Below, piece after piece: positions 8,340 through 14,514 of a stretch of DNA of 64,000 nt. The stretch comes from Methylomonas montana. GTDB lineage: Bacteria > Pseudomonadota > Gammaproteobacteria > Methylococcales > Methylomonadaceae. Position 1 is the stretch's first letter. Each line of letters opens with the position of its first letter. The notes beneath the pieces were generated by a model. It was not told the DNA's origin. It saw only the letters and a list, made by a program, of their open reading frames with translations, and ran no database searches. Location of the stretch: NCBI RefSeq assembly GCF_030490285.1, contig NZ_CP129884.1, positions 1,302,001 through 1,366,000 on the forward strand. The letters are read 5' to 3'. The position numbers and the translations under genes were made by a program.

Positions 8340-8818
8340 AATCCGCCAAATGGATTGTTGCGCTATTTTCCTTCGTCTTTATTTCCTGCGCCACTGCTGA
8401 GCAGCCTTCCATTGAACAGATTGCAGAACATTTCGTTTTGAACATCAGCCAGGGTTGGAACTCATATAGTATTTGCGAGCACAGGGACAGAGCAGAGCAA
8501 TACTCATACCTCAAACAATTATTACCGAAGAGTCAGTTGCCTACGCGAACAACAATAACAACACGACATCTTGTCGTACAGAACCACAGCGATTCTATTG
8601 GAATAGACCTTTCGATCTACCAAGTCACATTCGAATCTATTGAGGCCGCAAAGCCAGCATTTGCAGAGATTTCAGATCACCCAATCGGAACGATTCCAGA
8701 TGGGAAAGTACTTACAAAATATGCCGCTAGATTGGAAGGGCGTAGTCTTTATGTAATTCGCACGCAGTCTGTTTTTGACCCAACTGTAGCCACTTTTCTG
8801 AAGTCATTCTCAGAGTAA
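8336..8818 (+). CDS. exported small protein, partner of the YkuD-like gene (cassette 3, second gene)
   Basis: 160 residues. Starts in the ATGA overlap with the upstream gene. Residues 1-20 are a signal peptide (MKSAKWIVALFSFVFISCATA). Cleavage after ATA, or lipid attachment at Cys18 (box FISC, weaker than the consensus), are both possible. The mature part has mixed alpha/beta character and no family I recognise. Translational coupling with a putative peptidoglycan enzyme and export to the periplasm make an immunity or accessory function plausible. The cassette ends 43 bp later at attC site 3. Confidence 0.7.
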   Translation: MKSAKWIVALFSFVFISCATAEQPSIEQIAEHFVLNISQGWNSYSICEHRDRAEQYSYLKQLLPKSQLPTRTTITTRHLVVQNHSDSIGIDLSIYQVTFESIEAAKPAFAEISDHPIGTIPDGKVLTKYAARLEGRSLYVIRTQSVFDPTVATFLKSFSE

Positions 8819-8860
8819 ATATCTTCATAAAAGTGTTTTAGGCCATTTTTTGACATCAAC

Positions 8861-8947
8861 GCCCAACAACGGCATCAACCCGGACAGTGAAAAGCGACGC
8901 TCCTTCGTCGCACCACTTTTCACTGCCGGTTATAGAGAACGTTAGAG
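8861..8947 (+). other. attC site 3
   Basis: 87 bp. R'' GCCCAAC (8861-8867) is the exact complement of R' at 7700. R' is GTTAGAG (8941-8947). Arms CAGTGAAAAG (8885-8894) and CTTTTCACTG (8916-8925) pair perfectly, with an inner CGACG/CGTCG stem, and one unpaired A next to the CGG/CCG base, as the extrahelical base of attC sites would be. Confidence 0.85.
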
Positions 8948-8996
8948 ACGCATTGGACGTCTCGCTCTACCAAACAACATAAAGTTGGAATGTTTC

Positions 8997-9638
8997 ATGA
9001 AGAGAGTCTGTACGCTGCTTGCATTAATGCTCATTAGTGGGATTTCCGCTGGTGTAGAACCATATACCTGTAGAAACGGGTCCTTTCCGTCCTTCGAAAG
9101 GATTCAATATGCGGAGATTTCCGGTAGTAAAAATGTACGTTCATACTTCTACGATGACGAGAAGGGATGTCCAGAGAGATCATCGTGCATGCTAAAGTCC
9201 TACTTGGTTAAAGGAGACAAAGTTCTCTTCTCAGAATTAGGCGATGACCAATGGGTATGCGTTTGGTACTTTGGGAAGCGGCATGAGTACGTCGGTCTCA
9301 TGAATAGGAGCAACTTCAATTTGCTCCAAGAGAAGACTCCAAGCCTTCAAGACTGGGCTGGAATATGGCGGCCAACGGCGGGAAACAACGAAATCCGTAT
9401 CAAGATACTTCCGGACGGAAGGCTTTCTGTATCTGGGAATGCAAGTTGGCATGGCGGTAAGAATGATTACAACGAAGAAATTGTGCATGAGGGCGAGATG
9501 TCTGGGGATGGAATCCCCTCCTCAACCATGGCAGAGCTGCGTTGCGACATCATTGACCAGGATGTATCTGTCATTCGTCAAAAGTATACTGGCAACTGGG
9601 CGGTCCAAGAGGCACTGGCTGCTGCCTCTGAGCTCTAG
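8997..9638 (+). CDS. exported SH3-like protein of integron-cassette type (cassette 4)
   Basis: 213 residues from ATG 8997, chosen because it begins the signal peptide directly (MKRVCTLLALMLISG, cleavage near ISA-GVE). An in-frame TTG at 8985 is less likely. Residues about 30-110 look like a bacterial SH3-type domain with paired cysteines (YDDEKGCPERSSCML) and a WVCVWYFGK strand. Residues about 115-210 form a second beta domain (WAGIWRP, IRIKILPDGRLSVSG, YTGNW) seen in calycin-like small secreted proteins. Proteins with this two-part layout are common in chromosomal cassette arrays. Function unknown; a periplasmic location is inferred. Confidence 0.75.
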   Translation: MKRVCTLLALMLISGISAGVEPYTCRNGSFPSFERIQYAEISGSKNVRSYFYDDEKGCPERSSCMLKSYLVKGDKVLFSELGDDQWVCVWYFGKRHEYVGLMNRSNFNLLQEKTPSLQDWAGIWRPTAGNNEIRIKILPDGRLSVSGNASWHGGKNDYNEEIVHEGEMSGDGIPSSTMAELRCDIIDQDVSVIRQKYTGNWAVQEALAAASEL

Positions 9639-9641
9639 GCC

Positions 9642-9932
9642 GTCTAACATTCATTCAAGCCCTGTTGGGCAAATGTTGTTTTTTGCCCAACATTTCCGAT
9701 GCGTCCACCCTAAAAATGCAGGGCAAAAAAAAGCGTTGTCTAACACACCCGACTATTTCTCGCGCTAAATCGTCTGGCATGCTTGGCATTATCCCGATCC
9801 GTTTATCATGCCAAAAATGTACGTTATCCCGCCTAGTCAATCAAGTATTTCGTCTTCTTCTTGCAATTTTTATTTGCAACGGAATCGGATTTGGCGTAGA
9901 TAAACAGACCTAGACTTAATTGCTTGTTATGC
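9642..9932 (+). other. irregular attC-like junction between cassettes 4 and 5
   Basis: R''-like GTCTAAC at 9642-9648 begins an aadA-type attC start (GTCTAACATTCATTCAAGCC). A strong stem follows (9663-9673 with 9682-9692, TGTTGGGCAAA/TTTGCCCAACA). Instead of closing with an R' box, a second GTCTAAC appears at 9738, preceded by GCGTT. The next GTTATGC, which precedes the cassette 5 gene, is only at 9926-9932. The 291-bp stretch is too long for one attC and may be two partial sites or an ORF-less cassette. It holds no gene that I can support. Confidence 0.5.
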
Positions 9933-10510
9933 GTCTTGATCCGCAAATGCTGAAACGACAATTGCTGGCCGCATTTCTGGCGGTGCCCTTTGCAGCTTGG
10001 GCATTTCTTAAGCCAGTTCGAGTTCTCGCTCCCGAGTGGAATGGCCTCTCGTGCGAGAGCGACATGATTTGCACAGACGATCCATCACGTTACGTTGTCG
10101 CGTCAAATCTGTATGAGAGTGCCCGCCAGTTTGTTGAAGGTGCAGTTGGCCCAATGGAACACAGGCCCCGCGTATTTTTCTGCTCCACGGACAGCTGCTT
10201 CCAGTCGTTCGGTCTTGGCAGGCGGTCTGCTGCAACGCTTGGAACGATGGCTATCGTGGTCAGTCCTCGCGCGTGGCAGCTGCACTATCTCCGCCACGAA
10301 ATGCTTCATCACGTTCAGAACGAGCGGCTCGGTAGCCTCAAGGTGTGGATGGTCAGCCCCGAATGGTTTGTTGAGGGTATGGCCTATTCGCTCAGCGAAG
10401 ACCCACGGCCGATACTGAGTGAACCGTGGCAGCATGACCGAACTGAGTTTGAGACATGGTTTCGGCAGGTAGGCAAAGATCGTTTGTGGGAGGCAGCAGC
10501 AAATCTATGA
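9929..10510 (+). CDS. membrane-anchored putative gluzincin metallopeptidase (cassette 5)
   Basis: 193 residues if started at ATG 9929, which overlaps the R box GTTATGC as cassette genes often do. ATG 9947 is an equally good choice and would place the hydrophobic segment right at the N-terminus (MLKRQLLAAFLAVPFAAWAFL). The motif HEMLH at residues 123-127 is an HExxH zinc motif. Glu149 in WFVEGMAYS fits the third ligand of peptidase-MA-like gluzincins. Four cysteines (about 42, 48, 85, 90) suggest disulfides and therefore a periplasmic location. The substrate is unknown. The downstream attC is not clearly formed; GCATATC at about 10516 is a one-mismatch relic of the expected GCATAAC. Confidence 0.65.
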   Translation: MRLDPQMLKRQLLAAFLAVPFAAWAFLKPVRVLAPEWNGLSCESDMICTDDPSRYVVASNLYESARQFVEGAVGPMEHRPRVFFCSTDSCFQSFGLGRRSAATLGTMAIVVSPRAWQLHYLRHEMLHHVQNERLGSLKVWMVSPEWFVEGMAYSLSEDPRPILSEPWQHDRTEFETWFRQVGKDRLWEAAANL

Positions 10511-10625
10511 AGACGCATATCAGATGCTGAACAACCGCTGTTCTTGTGTAAACCCGCCGCAGTGAAGAATGCTGATTATAGTGTTCCGGTTCTAATAAAC
10601 AACATACTCGGCCTATGATCGTTCC

Positions 10626-11453
10626 ATGACAAACAAATCAAACTTCTGGCAACTATGGGCGCCGCATCTTGCTTTGTTTGAGGATAACCACCTCGATCTG
10701 CAAACGATCAATATCATTGCTGACAAAATTTCCCAGCCGGTTTTAATAGTCGGCGGAGGACAAGGTTTGTTAGTTGATGCCTTGCGTAAAAAGGGGCTTC
10801 ATGTCGACGGCGTCGATTCAAGCTCTGAAATGGTCAGGCTGGCCGAACAGCGCAGAGGCATCAAACTGGTGCATGCCGATGGATCAAGTTTGCCCTTTGC
10901 CGACGAAAGCTACGCGACCACGATTATCTCGACCGGCGTGGTCGATTTCCTGAACGATGAAAAGCAAATCCTGCAGATCATTAACGAAGCCAGACGCGTG
11001 ACAAAAAAGGGAGGGAGGCTGCTTGTCTCCTATTATAAGGTTCACCCCGCTGCAGAAAAATTTTTTAAACGTATCGGGATCATCACCGAAAATCACACCA
11101 TGAGGTTTAGAAGACTTTTCGAGCTGAGCAGACTCGCTCCATTTAAGTTCTTCGCCACTATTAGACAGGACGGAAACCTGAGTCTGTGCGGCGCAATCGC
11201 TGAATTGCTGCGAATACAATGGTTTTTACCGAAGCAGGAGCGCCTGTTGTCGAATGCCATGTGCAAGATATTAAAAACGGCGGACAATGCGGATGAACTG
11301 ATTGGTTCGATAGCAGAATCGATTCCCCATCATACGCGGGAGAGCATCAGCACTTTATGCAAAAAACACAAGCTGCCTGTCAATGCCATTTTGGTTTATG
11401 AGATGTGTTTCGTCGTCGACGTTGGCGTTGATCAGTTTATTGAGGGTCAATAG
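10626..11453 (+). CDS. class I SAM-dependent methyltransferase
   Basis: 275 residues. The Rossmann motif I is VLIVGGGQGLLVDAL (about 39-53), followed by an acidic end of strand 2 (VDGVDSSSEM), motif II around VHADGSSLPF and motif III in a post-motif segment (ARRVTKKGGRLLVSYY). This is the Methyltransf_11/25 layout used on small molecules, quinones or lipids. The C-terminal 120 residues are helical and not recognised. It stands alone between the cassette array and the exopolysaccharide operon. An attC after it was not found, so it is not assigned to the array. Substrate unknown. Confidence 0.8.
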   Translation: MTNKSNFWQLWAPHLALFEDNHLDLQTINIIADKISQPVLIVGGGQGLLVDALRKKGLHVDGVDSSSEMVRLAEQRRGIKLVHADGSSLPFADESYATTIISTGVVDFLNDEKQILQIINEARRVTKKGGRLLVSYYKVHPAAEKFFKRIGIITENHTMRFRRLFELSRLAPFKFFATIRQDGNLSLCGAIAELLRIQWFLPKQERLLSNAMCKILKTADNADELIGSIAESIPHHTRESISTLCKKHKLPVNAILVYEMCFVVDVGVDQFIEGQ

Positions 11454-11823
11454 CACAATAAGTCTAACATATAAGCAAAGTGCAATATAACTGCGTCCTC
11501 ATCTCGTCAACGACACCCCGGTTTTAGGTAAACTCAAGTATGAACTTGGATTCCTATGGGTCTTACTTTTGATAGTCTGCAGTTTGACAGTAACTTGTCA
11601 ATCAAATAGCGGCTCCATCAGGCAGCTATGGGTCGGCACTAAGCCAATCCCAATATGCTGATGGTCATGGCTAAACCGATCAGCCAATCTTCCGCCCACC
11701 CGTGCATTTACGGTCGCGTGCCAACTCTCTGCGACTGAACGAAATTGGCGTCGATCGAGCAAATTCACATCGGACTTGTTCCGGCCAGCAATCTTCATTT
11801 ACCGCTAATACACCGTTCATCTG

Positions 11824-11865
11824 ATCTTAATCAATCCCGCAGATTTCCCTCATCTTGCCTCTGTA
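11824..11865 (+). promoter_or_regulatory. EPS leader element, copy 1 (shared with 24416-24458)
   Basis: The 42-nt stretch begins ATCTTAATCAA and continues with GCAG, TTT, CATCTT and TCTGTA blocks. 33 of 42 positions are identical with the copy upstream of the acyltransferase gene, with one inserted base. It lies 113 bp before the first gene of the exopolysaccharide operon. A binding site for a common regulator or a common promoter is the simplest reading. Confidence 0.55.
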
Positions 11866-11922
11866 ATCTTTGTACCTGATGGTAGCGGCCCGGATTTACC
11901 GGCAATCGCATCGAATTTAGCG

Positions 11923-11943
11923 ACGAACGGCTGGGCCGTTCGT
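11923..11943 (+). other. perfect stem-loop in the EPS operon leader
   Basis: ACGAACGGC and GCCGTTCGT are perfectly complementary over 9 bp with a TGG loop, followed by TATTG. It lies 34 bp before the start codon at 11978. No T run, so an mRNA stabilising hairpin, protein site or weak attenuator is more likely than a terminator. Confidence 0.5.
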
Positions 11944-11977
11944 TATTGAACATGGACAAAGCAGAGGTTTAGCGAAC

Positions 11978-13399
11978 ATGCCACTCGGTTTGGGAAATAT
12001 TTTCAACGGACTCTTCAAGCAATACGGCCATACGGTGATTCTGCTGTTGCGGGTGATCGACGTCGCCATGTTGTTTGCCGCCGCCTGGGTGACCCATTAT
12101 TTCTGGTTGCGTGAATACGTCATCGATCAGGATTATCGGATCGTGATTGCGCTGGGTATCTTGGGTGCCATCATTTTTTTCGAAATCGGCCAAGTGTATC
12201 GGCCTTGGCGCAACGATGCGATGCGCGGCGAGATTGCCCGCATCGTTAGGGCTTGGATTTCGGCTTTGGTGGCGGTGGTGTCCATCGTTGCGCTGGTGCG
12301 GATGCATTTCTGGTTCGGCTCCAGTTACCGCTGGATCGCCTCCTGGGGTGCGCTGGGCTTGGCGTTCGTACTGGTAGCGCGCGGTGTGCTGTCGCAAATA
12401 CTGCGCTGGCTGCGGTCTCGCGGCTGGTCGCAAGGTCGCATCGTGATGGTCGGTTTGAATCAAATGGCGGTGGCGGTGGCGCGGCAGTTGAATCATTCGT
12501 CCTGGGCCGGCCTGCAAGTGATCGGTTATGTCGACGACCGCGCCGAAGACAGGCATTCGGTCAGCGATTTATCGCTGCCGCGCCTGGGCAAGTTAGACGA
12601 TTTACCGGCCATCATCGCGGATCAGTCCATCGACGAAGTTTGGGTGGCGTATCAAGGCGAATCCTTGACCGAGCGCGCCCAATATCAACTCCGGCATCTG
12701 CCGGTCAGCATTCGATTGGTGATTGACTGCTTTGCTTTCAAACAAAGCAAATTCCTGAGCCTTAACACCGTGGCAGGGATTCCGACCCTGGATTTCTCGG
12801 TATCGCCGCTGCATGGCGTCAATCGTTATATCAAGGAGCTTGAGGACAGATTGCTGGCTTTCATACTGTTGTTGCTGATCAGTCCGCTGATGCTGATCCT
12901 GGCGATTGGCGTCAAGCTCAGCTCACGCGGACCGGTGTTTTATCGGCAGGAGCGGGTGGGCTGGAATAATCGCTCGTTCACCATGTTGAAATTCCGGTCG
13001 ATGCCGGTCGATGCCGAAGCGAAAACCGGTGCGGTATGGGCGAGGCCCGGCGAGAATCGCGCCACCCCGTTTGGCGGCTTCCTGCGTAAAACCAGCCTGG
13101 ACGAACTGCCGCAATTGATCAACGTGTTGCGTGGCGATATGTCGCTGGTTGGCCCTCGTCCGGAGCGTCCTGACTTTGTCGAAGTGTTCAAGGATCAAGT
13201 CCCCAACTATATGAAAAAGCACATGGTGAAAGCCGGCATCACCGGTTGGGCGCAAGTCAACGGCTGGCGCGGCGACACCGATTTGAATCGCCGCATCGAG
13301 CACGATTTGTACTACATCCAACATTGGTCGCTGTGGTTTGATCTGGAGATCGCCTTCCGTACCGTGCTGACCGGTTTTATCAATAAAAACGCCTACTAA
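11978..13399 (+). CDS. undecaprenyl-phosphate sugar-1-phosphate transferase (WcaJ type)
   Basis: 473 residues. Catalyses the first step of polymer repeat-unit assembly: transfer of a sugar-1-phosphate (usually glucose) from UDP-sugar to undecaprenyl phosphate at the inner membrane. Four or five membrane helices (about 15-125) are followed by a cytosolic Rossmann-like domain (about 140-260, IVMVGLNQMAVAVARQL) and a re-entrant helix. The C-terminal bacterial sugar transferase domain has YRQERVG, LKFRSM, KTSLDELPQ, VGPRPERP and ITGWAQV, all hallmarks of the family. Length and architecture are those of full-length WcaJ/EpsB-like enzymes. First gene of an operon that runs to 24301; 12 bp separate it from the export gene. 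Confidence 0.93.
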   Translation: MPLGLGNIFNGLFKQYGHTVILLLRVIDVAMLFAAAWVTHYFWLREYVIDQDYRIVIALGILGAIIFFEIGQVYRPWRNDAMRGEIARIVRAWISALVAVVSIVALVRMHFWFGSSYRWIASWGALGLAFVLVARGVLSQILRWLRSRGWSQGRIVMVGLNQMAVAVARQLNHSSWAGLQVIGYVDDRAEDRHSVSDLSLPRLGKLDDLPAIIADQSIDEVWVAYQGESLTERAQYQLRHLPVSIRLVIDCFAFKQSKFLSLNTVAGIPTLDFSVSPLHGVNRYIKELEDRLLAFILLLLISPLMLILAIGVKLSSRGPVFYRQERVGWNNRSFTMLKFRSMPVDAEAKTGAVWARPGENRATPFGGFLRKTSLDELPQLINVLRGDMSLVGPRPERPDFVEVFKDQVPNYMKKHMVKAGITGWAQVNGWRGDTDLNRRIEHDLYYIQHWSLWFDLEIAFRTVLTGFINKNAY

Positions 13400-13411
13400 G
13401 GAACTTTTACC

Positions 13412-14512
13412 ATGTTTAGATTGATTTTCATCATGCTGTTTTTACTGTTGCCAGGTTGTTTTTTGGCGCCGGGCATGGATATGAATAACGATAACGGCTT
13501 GACCGAAATCGAGCTGCCAACCAATAAAGGCGGGCAGTTGGTGAAAGAGAAAGTCCGCATCGTGCCGATTACCGCCGATTTGATCATCGAGCGGGAAACC
13601 GCCCGCCGCCAAACGATCAACAGCTTGCCGCCGGTGGACCCCAGCAAAACCAGTTATCGCATCGGTCCGCAGGATAGATTGCAAATCACCGTTTGGGAAC
13701 ACCCGGAACTGAACGATCCCGGCGGCGAAAAAATCATGCCGGAGCTGGCCGGTAAAGTCGTGGATGAGAACGGCGACCTGTATTACCCCTATGTCGGCAG
13801 CATTCATGTCGCCGGCAAAACCGTCAGCGAAGCCCGCGAAGACTTGACCCGAGAACTGTCCAAGTACTTCAAAAAGGTCAAACTGGATATTCGGGTGTTG
13901 TCCTTCCAGGCGCATCGGGTGGCGGTGGTGGGTGAAATTGCGCGTCCCGGCGTGCAAACCATGAACGAAACGCCTTTGACCGTGGCGGAGGCCATCACAC
14001 GGGCCGGCGGTTCTACCAAAGACTCGGATTTTGCCAATGTGGCGCTGGCCCGCGACGGCAAACTTTACAAGCTCGATGTGCAGTCCATGTACGAAAAAGG
14101 TCTGACTACCCAGAACTTGTTGTTGAAAGACGGCGACGTGCTGAATGTCGGCGATCAAAAAGACAGCAAGGTGTTTGTGATGGGCGAGGCTAATCGCCAG
14201 CAAGCCATCCAGATCAACAAAGGCCGGATGAGTCTGTCTCAGGCCTTGGCCGAGGCGTCCGGGGTGGATTTCAATACCTCGCGGCCCGGCGACATCTATG
14301 TGATTCGCGCCGGCGACATGCACCCCGAGATTTTCCAACTGGATGCCGAATCGCCTGATGCGATGATTCTGGCCGATCAGTTTCCGTTGCAAGCCCATGA
14401 CACGCTGTTCATCGGTACTGCCGGCGTCACGCAATGGTCTAGAGTGCTGAACCAAATTTTACCGGGCTCGTTCACCGCAATCATGTCGCAAGCCGCGATG
14501 ATGGGGATGTAA
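13412..14512 (+). CDS. outer-membrane polysaccharide export lipoprotein (Wza type)
   Basis: 366 residues. Forms the outer-membrane export channel for the polymer, working with the co-polymerase encoded next. Lipoprotein signal with lipobox LLPGC (Cys16). Poly_export domain about 70-180 (YRIGPQDRLQITVWEHPEL, YYPYVGSIHVAGKTVSEAR), then SLBB-type domains (VAVVGEIARPGVQ, VFVMGEANRQQAIQ). C-terminal amphipathic helix about 345-366 (RVLNQILPGS) as in Wza, where eight such helices form the membrane pore. The gap to the next gene is two bases. Confidence 0.93.
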   Translation: MFRLIFIMLFLLLPGCFLAPGMDMNNDNGLTEIELPTNKGGQLVKEKVRIVPITADLIIERETARRQTINSLPPVDPSKTSYRIGPQDRLQITVWEHPELNDPGGEKIMPELAGKVVDENGDLYYPYVGSIHVAGKTVSEAREDLTRELSKYFKKVKLDIRVLSFQAHRVAVVGEIARPGVQTMNETPLTVAEAITRAGGSTKDSDFANVALARDGKLYKLDVQSMYEKGLTTQNLLLKDGDVLNVGDQKDSKVFVMGEANRQQAIQINKGRMSLSQALAEASGVDFNTSRPGDIYVIRAGDMHPEIFQLDAESPDAMILADQFPLQAHDTLFIGTAGVTQWSRVLNQILPGSFTAIMSQAAMMGM

Positions 14513-14514
14513 AA

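Larger units (their letters stand above)
6291..10510 (+). mobile_element. integron gene-cassette array without integrase in the window (CALIN-type)
   Basis: Five cassette-like units lie head to tail in one orientation, separated by attC-like sites with 7-bp R boxes and long imperfect palindromes. The first base pairs of each cassette (in R') and its own R'' box match as reverse complements: GTTAGGC 6291 with GCCTAAC 7034; GTTAACC 7114 with GGTTAAC 7644; GTTGGGC 7700 with GCCCAAC 8861; GTTAGAG 8941 with GTCTAAC 9642 (one mismatch). This is expected if each unit was once a circular cassette closed on its own attC. Base composition and codon use vary from cassette to cassette and are more AT-rich than the flanks. 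No tyrosine recombinase of IntI type is visible. The right end is uncertain. Confidence 0.85.
11454..11977. other. 524-bp intergenic region upstream of the exopolysaccharide operon
   Basis: No gene is supported here; a 66-codon minus-strand frame (11598-11798) has no recognisable features. The right half carries the leader elements of the operon that starts at 11978 (see the entries at 11824 and 11923). An isolated GTCTAAC at 11462 has no partner box or palindrome. Confidence 0.6.

Noticed and set aside
11462-11468. GTCTAAC after the methyltransferase gene as a further attC R'' box
   Set aside because: No GTTAGAC partner and no palindrome follow within 150 bp, so the methyltransferase gene was not added to the cassette array.
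11598-11798. 66-codon minus-strand frame in the EPS upstream region as a transposase remnant
   Set aside because: No transposase motif, no terminal inverted repeats and no target duplication could be seen.
13442-14455. 337-codon open frame opposite the wza-like gene
   Set aside because: Antisense shadow of a strongly supported gene with lipobox and export motifs; the frame stays open because of GC-rich codon bias. Similar long antisense frames (4779-5795, 14557-15627, 21247-22182, 54961-55917, 57933-58889) were dismissed for the same reason.
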